From contig CM046880.1 of assembly GCA_025667525.1 (NCBI GenBank), forward strand, positions 593,873,895 to 593,937,894: 64,000 nucleotides of DNA, written 5' to 3'. The position numbers and the translations under genes were made by a program. The stretch's first letter is position 1. Every line of letters starts with the position of its first letter. The notes beneath the pieces are model-generated. The model searched no databases and had not been told where the DNA came from. It was given only the letters and a program-made list of their open reading frames with translations. Shown here piece by piece: positions 24,125 to 36,211 of the stretch. The stretch is from Glebionis coronaria (lineage: Eukaryota; Streptophyta; Magnoliopsida; Asterales; Asteraceae).

Positions 24125-27100
24125 TATAAGTAAGAAATAAAACTAATTAGCAATTTTATTAATAGTAATTTTAATTTACAAAAAGGTGAGATTTTGTATT
24201 AGCAAAAGTAAATATGGTAATACTAGTAAAAAAATTAATATAGCATTTGATAATATCAATTTTAATAAGTTTTAGTGCTGTTAGATGAGACGTTTGGTAA
24301 TAGCAATTTAATTTGAGCGAAGTATGCTGGATAAAAAAACAAATAAAATATAAGTGAAAATTTAATAAATATATAAACATTAAACTATAAATTAATTTAA
24401 ACGTAGATGTGGGTTGAAGCTTGCAGCTTCTTTAGTTTTTTCTTTTTTAATGGAGAACTAATAGTATATTGTCCACTATTTATATCCAACTCACTATTAT
24501 ACATCCTATATAAACACCAGTATATTGTTAAAAAAATAAGCTCACCACTCCCCGTAACTCACAACCTTTATTCTTCACGCGCTCAGTCTCACATAACTTA
24601 ACTATAAAAAATTATCTTCTCCCTAACTGAAGGTATAAACTACCTCACTCGCCAGAATAAAAAAGCCTAGAAATAAAAATTAGTGTCTCACCCCTCTGTT
24701 TCTTAAGCCCATCCAACACGTATGCTACAAACGTGTCTCACCCCCTATGTTTCTTAATACCCACATCTCACATCCAGAAGATTCATATCACACGAAAAAC
24801 ATCAATGGTGGATGGGTAAATAAAAAACCCAGATCTTTCCACGGAAGCTAAAAGAAACATCAATGGTGGATTCCTGGAACAATGCTACCATTTCATATTA
24901 TCACAGGTAACGTTGATTAATTTATCAATTTTTGAGTTTTATCTAAGGGGTTTGATTTCGAATTTCATTTTTGTAGTTGATGATGATGGAGAAAAAAAGT
25001 TGGCTTCAACAAGTTCTATAATAAAAATCAAGGTATGGTTTTTTGTCTAATATATGTTTACAAACTAAATGGGGTTCTTATTCACCTAATTGGATTGGTT
25101 AATTGGGGTTAATCAAGTTCAGACTTGATGGTTTTGTCTTTGATTATATTTAAATTTTGCGGGTTTTTAAAGTGTAGAGTGTTGTTACGATGTGTGAATC
25201 TTGAATGTTTGAATATGAAGGAACTCGAATAGTTGAACGCGGGCTTGATGGAGGAACCTGAAACAAGTAAAGGTTTGTGTTTTTTCTTTATTATCAGACA
25301 TCCAACTCCATAAGAGAACCAATGACATTTTTACATGTATCGTCCCAACAAGTTAACACCAAAGCTTGCTACATAGTAGTCGTATCATGTAGTAGTTTAC
25401 ATAATTAATTCATGGGTAAAATTAAATGACGCAGTGGCAGTAGGAGAAAGGAAGGCATGCCAATATCACTACCATGAGTAGACACCAGAAGCCATTGGCT
25501 CATGCCGAAAAAAGAACTCGGGCGACTACGATTTACAACAAACCCGAATTAGTCTGGTATGTATCTTTGGTTCGTTACAGGGTGTATACATACATGGATA
25601 TTATATCCATCGTGTTAATAAACTGCACCATATTAAAAATGTTTACGCTGCAATGCGAAGTCTGTTAATTTCAACATTTACTCATTAGTCGTGTTTTAGA
25701 GTTTATTTTGATTTTCTACAATTAGAATTCGTAGTCACGCGAGTGTCTATTGCAGGTGATTTATCACAAAGTTAATAGGCTGAAAGTGAATTTTGCAATA
25801 TAGGATCATGAGGGTATAACTTAAATCAGTTATATATGGTTTGCTTTTAAGATGTGACATATATATAATGGATAAGCAAAATGACAGATTGTATGTCATT
25901 TGCGATTATATTAAGGATCTAAGGATTTATGTGTCAAATGGGTAGAAATAAAGATAATTGCCTGAAAATAGCTATGTGGTCGCTCAATAATCAGATAATT
26001 AGAATCAGTTTCACTATGCCCGAACGGTAGAACCTCTAGAGTTACATCTAAGTCGGTAGTCATTACTTAGAGAGGATGTTTGGGATTGCTAATTTGTATA
26101 TAGCATAAGAAGTTATATGTCAACGGTCCTGCTTATAGAGTTATTAGTCGATAGGCCCGCTCCAAGCTCATGTATAGTATAATTTGCCAAGTATTAGTAT
26201 TTATGATCACGCTTTTGTTTTGTTCGATTTGAAGATACGTAAAAAGCGATGCTTGATGGCAACGGTTTATACAGACCCCTCCCAACACTGATCTCTCTCA
26301 CATAGTATAGTATAATTTGACATGTACCTACACAATCTTTTGTGAGTGAAGGAGAAAACGATGCTTGAGTGGCTATTTGACATTATCAGCGGTTTATAAA
26401 GGTACCCCAATTTTAAAAGTTTGTGCTTGCATCATATACTATCTGGGGGGTATTTGGACTAACTTATCTTTTTGAGCTTATGGGCATCTTCGAAAGCTAA
26501 CAAGGCTATTGTTTAGGCTTTTGAGTTTATGGTGTTATAAGCTTAAGTTAATAGGCCATAGTTCATTAGCTCTAAACAGTGAGCTTACTTCAAAAAATTT
26601 AGGCCTTTTATGAACTATGTAGAGGAGAAATGAGATTCTCTCTCATTACAGAGACCTATAGCATCGACACACTTGGTGAGTATGTATGAAAGAACCCTTG
26701 AGAGAGTACTTGCGGCAAAACTGATTAGGGGTCATTGCGGTTGTATACTTATATGTCTTCAACTGTAAGCTCAAACGTATGTGTTAATTCCGATAAGTAG
26801 CATTACATGTTTATTGTATCTAATTAAGTCTATAGGCTGTTTTTCCCCGAATAACTGACCCATTTCCAGAACATTTAGCCTTATTGGTGACACGTATGTT
26901 TGATTGTTCAAGTTCGTATAAGAGTGTGACATAGATGCATAAGGCTTTCATGGTGTGCTATATCTCGAGTCCATAAATTTAACTAAAATGGAAGAGGGTT
27001 CGGATATAAATAAGAACCAATCTGAATGGAAGCCATTGTTAGAAGAGATTACATTTACGAAGTTAGGGAAGGGATTTTTATGGACCTTAAGAACAATTGG

Positions 27101-28902
27101 CAGATACAAAGATGATATAGATAACATGTTCCAACTTCAGCACAAGTTTCTTATACACAAGCACTTTTTTGCCATGTCATATTCGGACCGACAAAAGACG
27201 AATGCCATTAGCCGAACTCTTGCACTAAATGAGGGCTCGAAATTTGAGAGAACGTCGTGATAAGTAACTTGGTTTAGGTTACCTTCTCGCCACATTCTCT
27301 TGCATTTCGTGCCCTCCTTTATGCATGCGCTTCCTGCCACCGACCTTCGTTTTTTGTCGATCCGAAGATTTCATATCACAAGATCCATTAATTTTAGTCG
27401 AAAGACCATAAAATTTTGCTTATACATTGCATCTCATTGTTTATAACGGCCAAAGCTGAAAGTAAATATTCTCTGCTTTCGATGAATTTTTTGCTGATAA
27501 ATTACGCAGTGTGTCATATGTAGGGGATGATTTGCTGAAACTGACGTGTGGGTTTGATGATGCATTCAACTATAGAGTCTCAGGGAGCAAAAAGACTTAA
27601 ACTCGACTCTCCAAAGGTTGGTAGCACCGTATACTACATGAATTAATAAAAATAGGTTTATGTTATACATCAAAACAACGTCAAGCTGAATAGACTTGGC
27701 GTATTACAACATAAGTGTACGTCCGATATGTATGACACGAGCGTTCGACTATTAGGGGTATGCATTTTCAATGTTCTAATATATGTAGCTCGATCACTTA
27801 CATAGCACTTTTATGTAGATTTCAAGCTGATTTGAAGGAAATCTCGTAAGATAAACCCAGTATAAAGGAGGAGGAGATGGAAGTATGTATTTATGCCCGA
27901 ATTGGTGTGCTGTTATAATGGTGTTGGGGAAGAGCTATGTCAAACTCGATCTGGAGAGGAATTGTACATGCTGAATGTGAAGGGTAATACGTACTTTGGT
28001 ACAAGAAGCATAGAAGAAAATAGACTACAAAAGATTATCGTAGTCTATGAGTTGAAATATACGTACATAGTGAAGGTATAATAAGTTTCTTTACTATTTT
28101 TGTTGGCACTATAATTTAAATGTTTGTTTATAGTCGATCAACCTAAACTGAACGTGGCGCCATAAAGACAAATGTTCTAATTATTAGACTAACCAAAAGT
28201 GAATCTTCAAATTATTAAAATTAACCAATGTTTGTTCTATTTAGTTTGTATATGTTTCATTACATTATTTAAGGGGTGTATGTGCACCTTATTGCAGCCA
28301 CTTCTGAAGAGACCTAAATGTTTAGAGCGCATTTTAATGTATTGAAGAATTTTATTATTCATTAGCTTTGTTAAATTATGTATTATATGCATATTATATG
28401 TTGTAAGCTACATTAAAAGGGTTGATTCAAAAATAAGCATAAGATTTTAAAATAAGATCTACCAAACACCACTTACGTTGTTGTGAATCCACAAGAATGA
28501 TGCAATATTTGATCAAAGTTACTTTCGACAAAATATTTGACCACTTTGGAAGGCTATGTAGGTTTTCTTTAACGTTTGGCCCCATTAATGAAACTCTTTC
28601 AGAGATGTTGTGTCAACAGAGTTACAGTAGTGGGAAAAATCTTGGTTTTAGTTGGTGGTATTCCTAACATCATGTCACTACCTTTTAGAGTATTCGAGAA
28701 AGGCCTTTTTCTACTTATATAGGAATTGTTTGCGATCACTATAGCTGATCATTGATATTGCTTATATATACTGGCTGTCTAAGATTGGTTCCAGACTCTA
28801 TGTAAACTATACTTCCTTTGGTTAACAGGAGATACAAGAACGGCGCCAGCACGCCAACACCTTCATGTACGCATGACCAGGTTGCAAAAACACATTCAAC
28901 AA
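24125..28902. other. Gene-poor AT-rich region, possibly the body of a non-autonomous Helitron
   Basis: About 4.8 kb without any gene I can support; the longest frame (26955-27260) matches nothing I know and lacks coding features. Segment 26447-26620 has GCTTAT-type MITE words like those in EHD1 intron 2. The right limit is a Helitron-like 3' end, so much of this may be Helitron body with captured non-coding or gene fragments, but no 5' Helitron end was identified. Confidence 0.35.
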
Positions 28903-28933
28903 CCCGGGGCGAAGCCCGGGCTAAAGTCCTTGT
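28903..28933 (+). mobile_element. Helitron-like 3' terminus
   Basis: CCCGGG-GCGAAG-CCCGGG makes a 6-bp GC hairpin, followed eight bases later by CTTG-T. Helitrons end in a GC hairpin and CTRR before a T; here CTTG is one base off CTAG. Neither RepHel nor a 5' TC end was found. Confidence 0.45.
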
Positions 28934-29469
28934 TTATATCCAACAGTAGTTCATTTAGGTACTCAGTATTCAACACTCTGTTCAAACCGTTTTAATATTA
29001 TCTATAGATATTTTGCCCTTAGAGTTTTAGGTACGGTTGAGCCGTCGGGTTTGTGCCGTGGACAAAAAGTGGTGTCACATCATCACTCTCTCATAACACT
29101 AAAACACCTCATAACCCCACAAACACCATCCCTGTTTAACACCACAAATTCTCGTGTTATCGTGACCCCACCACTTTTTTTTTTAATTCAACAATTTATT
29201 TTAAACTAAAAACTTAAAATTTCATTAATAATAAAAATACAAATACAAATTTAAAAACAAAATACACGAAAAAAAATACAAGTAAAAAAATTACAACTTA
29301 AAAAAAAAATTAAAAACATCAATAATTAAGGTTCCACAAATGCTCAACTAGATCACGTCGAAGGTCATCGTGAACTCTCCTATCCCGAAGTTTCTTGTTT
29401 TTTCCTTCTATGTGTCTCACATCATTCTACTCAAGTACGTTCAATATTCTCTTGAGGCGGAGCGTACAT
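28934..29469. other. Intergenic AT-rich stretch
   Basis: No gene. The part 29060-29180 (GGTGTCACATCATCAC, CCCCACCACTT) resembles end regions of PIF/Harbinger elements and may be the 3' end of the element carrying the dead transposase that follows, but I could not pair it with an inverted repeat. Confidence 0.35.
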
Positions 29470-30587
29470 ATCTTCATATTTACTAATGTCGAACGCTCAA
29501 TATCATGTTATCTAGTATGATACAACAATACATGATTCTTTTAATCGTGTTGACTTTATAACTTAGTGCTGGTTGTTGAATAGTTCCCCATCGATCTTGT
29601 AATACCCCGAGCACTCGCTTAACATCTTTTCTTGCACTTTCTTGAACTCTTTTAAATTTCATTTTCTTTTCGTCCGTTGCAATTCTTAACAAACGAAGCC
29701 CGTTGACGGTAAATTTCATCTGCTAAATAATACCCTTGCTTGTATGTTTTACCGTTTACAACAAATTCAGTATCTGAAGCCTCGTCCAAAAGAAGCTTAT
29801 CAAATAATGGTGAACCATATAAAACCATATCCATAATTGTTGGTCTGCAACAGCCTCGAGCATAATTGTTGGGTATTTCTATCACGCCTTTTAAAGTGAC
29901 CATGTAAGGCTTTAGGACAATTTTTCCATTCCCAATGCATACAATATATGCTCCTGAGCATACCCGGAAGATTATGCTTCATATTGTGCAAATCATAAAT
30001 ATGCTCTACATTAGCAGCAGTAGGCGTTCTAAGATACTTTTCTACATATTATACATAAATGCATTTGGTAAAGTTCCATAAGCATTCACATGAATAATGT
30101 TCGGCTACTTTCAAGTCTTTATCTAGTAAATAGGGTGTTGTACCATACGCCAACTGGCGTATTGCCGAGGTGCATTTCATAGTCACGCTAAAACCTAAAC
30201 GACCCGTTGCATCACGACGTTATTTAAAGAAATAGAAGTAGTGGGTAGTAGTGGTAGTAGTTGAACATTGTAACTTGCTATATCATGAACTATTTTTCTA
30301 AAAAGCGTAGAACTCATACGATACCTTTGGCGAAATCGATCTACCGGATACTTTGGCGGTGTTTCAAGGTCACCAAAGTAATCGACCATAAGTTTTCTTT
30401 CCGCATCTTCTCGTTCACGTGGGATGTACGTTCTAACGGACGGACCGGAATTAACCCTACTTTCTTGCTCTTCATTATCTAACATCTCGATTTGTTCCCA
30501 ATATTGAAGATATCGTGCATAATCTTCCATATAATCTTGATCATAGCTTTCGTAAATTGCGGACAAATCGAAATACCCGACATTCAT
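29470..30587 (-). pseudogene. PIF/Harbinger DDE transposase (ALP1-like), inactivated
   Basis: The frame starts at MNVGYFDLSAIYESYDQD (30587) and shows family landmarks in order: FRQRYRMSSTLFRKIVHDI, GMLRSI-CMHWEWKNCP, SPLFDKLLLDEASDTEF, VNGKTYKQGYYLADEIY, QESARKDV and LGVLQDRWGT. Several frameshifts and stops break it after about residue 120. The catalytic DDE positions are lost: the aspartate expected in the IDCMHW box is tyrosine, the block with the second aspartate (NDINVL in relatives) is deleted between LWIW and SPLF, and the glutamate expected in VERAFG is lysine (VKRVLG). It is therefore dead by both frame and catalysis. Confidence 0.85.
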
Positions 30588-30800
30588 ATTGGAAGTTAGT
30601 AGTGATAAATTGACAATAGAAGATGGTATGATTTTTTTGTAGTTTGTAAGGGAATTTATAGTGAAAAAAAAGGTAAAAGTGGGGTTTTTTAGGCTTGCAA
30701 CGGTCAAAAAGTAAACCCGCCAAAAACTAGCTAATAAGTGTGAAAACACTTATCCTTTTACCACTTAATTATAATAATAACCAAGCCAAAACGTATATTT
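30588..30800. other. 5' flank of the dead transposase
   Basis: AT-rich, no gene. Probably the promoter side of the Harbinger element; its terminal repeat could not be placed. Confidence 0.35.
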
Positions 30801-32659
30801 TATGTCGTAAATGTCAGAATTATGCGTGGTTTGTGTTTTTGTTGTGATTTAAGACTAAAATGTGAAAAGGGAAGAAAACACGGTCTTTCACGGGCTTTTA
30901 TCGAAAAAAAAAGACAAAAGACGAAGTCAAAAGATCAATAGTGCAAAAAGAACAGAAGTCCAAGGCCTATTCTGAAGATTTATCGAAGAAAAAATATAAA
31001 GACGGAAGTTTAATAAAGTCGAAGAACTCAAGTCTAATAAATGAAGAAATTATAAGACGAGTTCAATTTATCCATCGACAAATCCCGAGACAAAGTCGAA
31101 AAAGTCGAAGAATTTATAAGACGAAAAGACGAGAAGAAGAAGAAAGCATCAACACATGTTAATCCTCCTATAAATAGTGAACTTAACCTCATTTGTGAGG
31201 TGTTAGCTAATTTGACACATTAGTCTTTCCAATTTATTTACTTGCACTTCCATATTGTCATTTACTTTATTGTCTTTAATTTCAAGTTATTTCCAAGTAA
31301 GTTTTTAATTTGTTTTGTTGAATCTTTATTTTTAATCAAGTTTTTAATTAATCTATCATTCTACCTTTCTTGTTTTGCTTAATCTTTATGCTTATTTGCT
31401 TATTGTCATGCTTAATTTATTATGCTTATTGATTTTTATGTGTTTGATTTTTATAGCTTATTGTGTGTGGTTCTTATTGTTTGATTTTGCTTATTTTGGA
31501 TTAAGTGTTTTTATTAGTTTATTTTAATAAAAGTTGATTTTAAATATTTTGCTTGTTTAGAGTTTTTAAAAAAATTTAATTTTTGGCTTATTTGCTTTTT
31601 CTTAAACTTGATTTGGTTAAGTTTTTAGATAAGTGCTTATTTGGTTTTGCTTATTTTATAGTTTTGCTTAAAATTGTTTTTAGTTCGGATTACTGTTAAA
31701 CCCCAATATTCAGAATTAGGTGTAGGATCAACTTATTCCGAACTACTTGCATTTCCATTTTCCCGAATTAAGTCTAATTTCCCCTTTTCCCGAACTAATT
31801 GTAACATCGGTTTCCCGAATTACATGTGAGGCCACATTCCGAATTAGTTTCATGACTCGCATTCCGAATTAAGTGTAACATCATGGATTCCGAACTGGGT
31901 ATAGAAAGTACAATCAATCCGAACTAGGTTCTGCATGGGTTTATTCCGGATTAGCTCCTTCACCCTCATTCCGAATTAGGTCTATAGTGGTGGATTCCGG
32001 ATTAGGTAAAAACAGCAGATTTCGCATTACATGTAATTTCTACATTCCGAATTATATGTTAGATACGGATTCCGGATTGCACACGAGATTTGTATTCCGA
32101 ATTAGGTTGGGATGAGCATATTCCGAACTAGATTGTGTTGTCAGATTCCGAATTAGGTTCCCTTTTGCATTCTGAATTAGGTTAGGAACTTTGCATTCCG
32201 AATTAAGTTAGATCTTAAGTTTCCCGAATTAGGTTGGTCTTTCAGATTCCGAATTAGGTTTGAAATTTGGTTTTCCCGACTTAGGTCTTAGTACTTGTTT
32301 TCATTATAGTTTTAATTCCTTATTTTTCTCGCCATTTTATTAAGTGTTATTTTAATTGCTTTACCTTAATTTTATTTTCAAGTCTGCATTTTTATTAAAG
32401 TTTTCAAATTTATATTTTGTCAAAGTTTAATTTCTTGTCATTTAATTAATTTACTTTTAAAGTCTTAATTTTTCACCATTTACTTTTTAATCATTTTTTA
32501 GTTTTATTTACATTGCCCTTTACTTTAAAGTTTGCATCTTTTCTTTATTTTAAACAACCAAATCTATTTCTTTTTCACCAAGAACAACTGAGTCACACTT
32601 TTAACGGGTAATCAATTCGATTAGACATAATTCAAAGAACGATTTTTGAGTTATTAAAA
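30801..32659 (+). repeat. Putative 5' LTR region of the Athila-type element (left limit uncertain)
   Basis: A TATAAATA box at 31169-31176 and a following pyrimidine-rich transcribed stretch precede the PBS at 32660, as expected for an LTR of 1.5-1.9 kb. No second copy of this sequence occurs in the window to confirm the boundaries. A tandem motif array occupies 31684-32290 and AT-rich DNA fills the rest. Confidence 0.5.
31684..32290 (+). repeat. Array of about 20 spaced ATTCCGAATTAGGT motifs
   Basis: The 14-bp motif and variants (TTCCCGAATTA, ATTCCGGATTA, ATTCCGAACTA) recur every 25-35 bp for 600 bp, while the spacers between them are unrelated to one another. Conservation of only the motif, not the whole unit, is unusual for a simple tandem repeat. 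Confidence 0.85.
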
Positions 32660-32672
32660 TGGCGCCGTTGCC
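32660..32672 (+). promoter_or_regulatory. Primer binding site of the Athila-type element
   Basis: TGGCGCCGTTGCC matches the start of the typical Athila/Tat PBS region (TGGCGCCGTTGCCGGGG in relatives), though it then diverges. Confidence 0.65.
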
Positions 32673-32978
32673 AGCTCTTTTCGTGAAGATTAACGGTTTT
32701 TTATGAGAGACGCGTTGGATTTTGGGATCCGTTCACTCGTGAACGTTATTTTTCGTGTAAAAAAATTTCAAAAATCCTAAAAATAAAAAATCTTCAAAAA
32801 TCAAAAACATTAAAAAAAACTCATAAAAAACATTTCTTTTTCAAAGTTTTGCACCAAAAAGATTTTATTTTTACGTTAACCATTATTTGTCTATTTCTTT
32901 GTTATCTTTTTCTTTTGTAGGTGTATGCGTACTAGATCTTCGTCTTATTTTTAGCCCGAGACTCTTGAAGACTTAGAC

Positions 32979-34210
32979 ATGACTGGTGTACACAACAATA
33001 ATAATCCACCTCACCCTAACATGAATAATAACAACCATCTTCCTCAACCCGACCTTCGCATGATGGAGGAGCTGTGTCAACCAACAATGAATAGACGTGG
33101 AGGACCGATTGCGCCAATGCAAATCACGGCTCCAGAGTTTTCGTTGAAGCATCACATGATCCAACAAGTTCAAAACACTTGTCCATTTCGCGGATTGCCG
33201 GATGATGATGCCAACAAACATCTCGACAAATTCATTACCATCACTCAAAGCATGAAATTGCTCGGTGTTACCAGGGATTTTCTTCGCCTTCATCTATTTC
33301 CACACACTTTATCCCACCATGCTGAAAAATGGTTTGATCGTCTCCCGAAGAATTCAATTCACACATGGGACGAAATGACTCAACAATTTTTGTCGCGCTA
33401 CTTTCCTCCATCCATGGTCACGAGCCTTCGGAATCAAATCAGTGGTTTCACGCAAGAACCTGATGAATCACTTTTCGATGCTTGGGAACGTTATAATGTC
33501 TTGATCGACCGTTGTCCTAATCATAATATGCTCCCCGTCACCTTAATTGATACTTTCTACAACGGTTTAACTTTTCGTGATCGTGATACGATTAATGCAG
33601 CCGCCGGTGGCACATTTATGAAAAGAAGACCCGAGGAGTGTAGAGAGCTTATAGAGAACATGACTACTCATCACAAAAAATGGGATTCATCCGCATCTTC
33701 AAGGAATAACCCGAGAGTCAATGTTCTTCTACTTTATCAAACACCGAGATGACCGAACTCACCCGCATGATGGCCGAAATGAACAAAAATATCCAACTCA
33801 TGGCTACAAATTAACTACAACAAGTTAAAGCTGTAGCACTTTATTGTGAGATTTGCGGCGGTCCTCATTCATACACTGATTGTCCTTCTACTCATGACAA
33901 TCCGAAAAACGTGTATGCGGCTCACGGTAACTATTCAACGGAAAGCTACCAAGCCCGACCTCAAGGTGATTGTAACTTGCTAAGTTACCGTTCTAACAAC
34001 TTTCTTTCACCCGGTTTTTCTCCTCTAAACCACAACCCAAACAACTTCAATAGAAGCAATCCAAACCCACTTTGAGCTTCTACTCCATATCACCCACCCG
34101 CTCCCTAAGCTCCACCCATCACTCAACCTACGACTTATAATCATGATGTTGAAACTTTCATAAGGACCCAATGAGAGGTAGTTAAGAATCTGCAAAGCCA
34201 AATCATTAAC
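32979..34210 (+). pseudogene. Athila-type Gypsy gag, frameshifted
   Basis: The capsid part reads cleanly for 257 codons from MTGVHNNNN (KNSIHTWDEMTQQFLSRYF is the Athila-like retrotransposon gag core). A frameshift near 33720 ends it; the other frame continues through a CCHC zinc knuckle (CEICGGPHSYTDC, from 33845) but with stops at 33812, 34073 and further on. The gag thus cannot give a full product, although the next frame, with the protease, is open. Confidence 0.85.
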
Positions 34211-36211
34211 TTGAAAGGTGATATCACTAAACAAGGGAATGATATTCGAACCGAGCTTAGACATGACATGCAAACTTCTTTAAGCAATCAAACGAATGAT
34301 TTGAAGAATATGATGGCTAGTTTCTTCCAAACCACTCAACCCTCTACTTCGGGCTCTCTTCCTTCTAATACCGTCACCAACCCAAGAGCGAATGTGAATG
34401 TTATTACTACACATAGTGGAGCAACTCTAGTAGGACCATCTACCCCTCCCCCAGTTACTCCATCTACACCTCCTCCACCACCATTTATCCCGCCTACTTC
34501 CACGCCTAGTACTACTTCTCCATTACCGTATCCACCTCTTAATGAAGAAGTACCCAAGAAACACCCTTCACCAACCCCACCTTCTACCTTTAAACCTTCA
34601 ACATCTCAATCTTTACCTGCTACACCTACACCACCTAAACCCAATATCCCTTATCCTTCTCGATTAGACAAGTGCAAACTGCTCACTAAAGAGGATGCTC
34701 AAGTCACTTCTTTTATGAAGATGATCTCCCAAATGAACTTTAACATTAGCCTCGTTGAAGCACTTTTCCAAATACCGAAATTTGTGAAAGCATTTAAGGA
34801 GTTTCTTAGTAAGAAGGAGAAGATGGCCGAGTTTGTTAATACTCGGTTGAATGAGAATTGTTCTGCAGTCCTTCTTAAAGAACTTCCGGAAAAACTTGGA
34901 GATCCCAGTCGTTTTGTGCTACCATGTACTTTTAACCAAACCGAAGAATTTACTGCCTTAGCCGATCTCGGGGCAAGTATAAATTTGATGCCTTTAAGTG
35001 TTCGGAAAAAGTTATCATTACCCGATCTTACACAAACAAAGATGACTCTTGAGCTAGCAAATCGAACTCTCGCTTACCCCGTTGGTATTGCCGAAGATGT
35101 GTTTGTTAAAGTTGGTACCTTCACTTTTCCGGTCGACTTTGTTGTTGTTGATTATGAAATGGACCCTCGTATTCTGTTAATACTTGGACGACCATTCTTG
35201 AGAACCGGAAAATCTTTAGTCGATGTTGTCGAAGGTGAACTAATCTTAAGGGTCAGGAATGATCAACAAGTTTTTAAGATGGGGAAGATCACAAACAAAT
35301 CCAATGGAAGAGAATCGACGAATAGGATTAATGTGCTTCAAGACGAGCTTGATACAACTACTTGTGAAAGTACAAAGCTTGATGATTTTGTCGTCTACAA
35401 CAATCCTCTTTTCGATTCTTGCTATGATAATCCACTTTTCCAAGATGATGTGGACGATTCTCTCTCTATTTTGGATCCTCCATCAATTTATGATGACTAT
35501 GATGATGATTCTAGTTCCGATGGGAATGATTATAATAATTTTGCTTTAGAGTATAAAGACATGCCAACATATGATGATTTTGATGATGTTGATACTCTTT
35601 CGAGTGATTCTTCAACTGATGACCCTGTTCCTACTTTTGATGAAGATCCTCCACCAACAATGTTTGATCCTACTTTGGATTACTACTCATTTGAGGAAGA
35701 TTTTGCTACTTTTCTCAATACCTACTTCCCCAATGAGAATGATTCTCCTCCTTTGGACTTTGATTATGGTCTTTATCCTCCTTCGGATATGAAGAAACCC
35801 GTTTCAAAGGAGAAGAAGCCGGAAGACACCAATATCCGTAGTACCTATGTCTTGACACCTCTTTATCCACCTTCTGAGGATCAGATTGTGAGATTTATGA
35901 GCGGATCTTCTTTAAGGTCTACTGAGCCTGAATGTTATTTTCCCCTAAAGGAAAAGGTGTTCGATCCCGGTATTGCAATTTTTAAGCCATCTCAGTATCC
36001 ATCTGATGAAATAAAAGGAAAGATTTTTGGAAACAATGGAGATATGCTTGCACTTCATCCTACTTTCCACCATGGTGCTCAACAACTGCTTAGGGGAACC
36101 TTGCCTACTCTTCTTTGGCTTGCCATGTTCACCTTAATCCTGTGTTATTTGATGGACAAAAACCATGTATTTGACCCCGTTGGAAGTTCTTCAAGGTTCT
36201 TACCATGCTAA
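34211..36211 (+). CDS. Athila-type gag C-terminus/protease fused to acidic and membrane-anchor region, 666 aa
   Basis: This open frame continues the gag-pol of the upstream element. In order: a helical start, a proline-rich linker (residues ~70-145), the Athila pre-protease segment (LPEKLGDPSRF), an aspartic protease with active site ADLGASINLMP (~residue 256) and ILLILGRPFL flap-side motif, a very acidic stretch (DDYDDDSSSDGND), and a hydrophobic helix near the end (LPTLLWLAMFTLILCYLMD) followed by FLPC. Reverse transcriptase, RNase H and integrase are absent, so after protease the frame runs into what looks like the envelope-like 3' region. As part of a broken element it is probably not a working gene, yet 666 codons remain open. 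Confidence 0.75.
   Translation: MKGDITKQGNDIRTELRHDMQTSLSNQTNDLKNMMASFFQTTQPSTSGSLPSNTVTNPRANVNVITTHSGATLVGPSTPPPVTPSTPPPPPFIPPTSTPSTTSPLPYPPLNEEVPKKHPSPTPPSTFKPSTSQSLPATPTPPKPNIPYPSRLDKCKLLTKEDAQVTSFMKMISQMNFNISLVEALFQIPKFVKAFKEFLSKKEKMAEFVNTRLNENCSAVLLKELPEKLGDPSRFVLPCTFNQTEEFTALADLGASINLMPLSVRKKLSLPDLTQTKMTLELANRTLAYPVGIAEDVFVKVGTFTFPVDFVVVDYEMDPRILLILGRPFLRTGKSLVDVVEGELILRVRNDQQVFKMGKITNKSNGRESTNRINVLQDELDTTTCESTKLDDFVVYNNPLFDSCYDNPLFQDDVDDSLSILDPPSIYDDYDDDSSSDGNDYNNFALEYKDMPTYDDFDDVDTLSSDSSTDDPVPTFDEDPPPTMFDPTLDYYSFEEDFATFLNTYFPNENDSPPLDFDYGLYPPSDMKKPVSKEKKPEDTNIRSTYVLTPLYPPSEDQIVRFMSGSSLRSTEPECYFPLKEKVFDPGIAIFKPSQYPSDEIKGKIFGNNGDMLALHPTFHHGAQQLLRGTLPTLLWLAMFTLILCYLMDKNHVFDPVGSSSRFLPC

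Noticed and set aside
26955..27260. 101-codon frame with a fairly normal composition.
   Set aside because: No recognised domain, no promoter signal or splice context, and an unrelated neighbourhood; not enough to call a gene, though a fragment captured by a Helitron is possible.
30261..30482. Plus-strand frame over the dead transposase.
   Set aside because: Antisense shadow of the transposase remnant.
31684..32290. TTCCGAA motifs considered as heat-shock elements.
   Set aside because: Heat-shock elements need TTC and GAA separated by two bases; here one base separates them, and the conserved part extends to TTAGGT.
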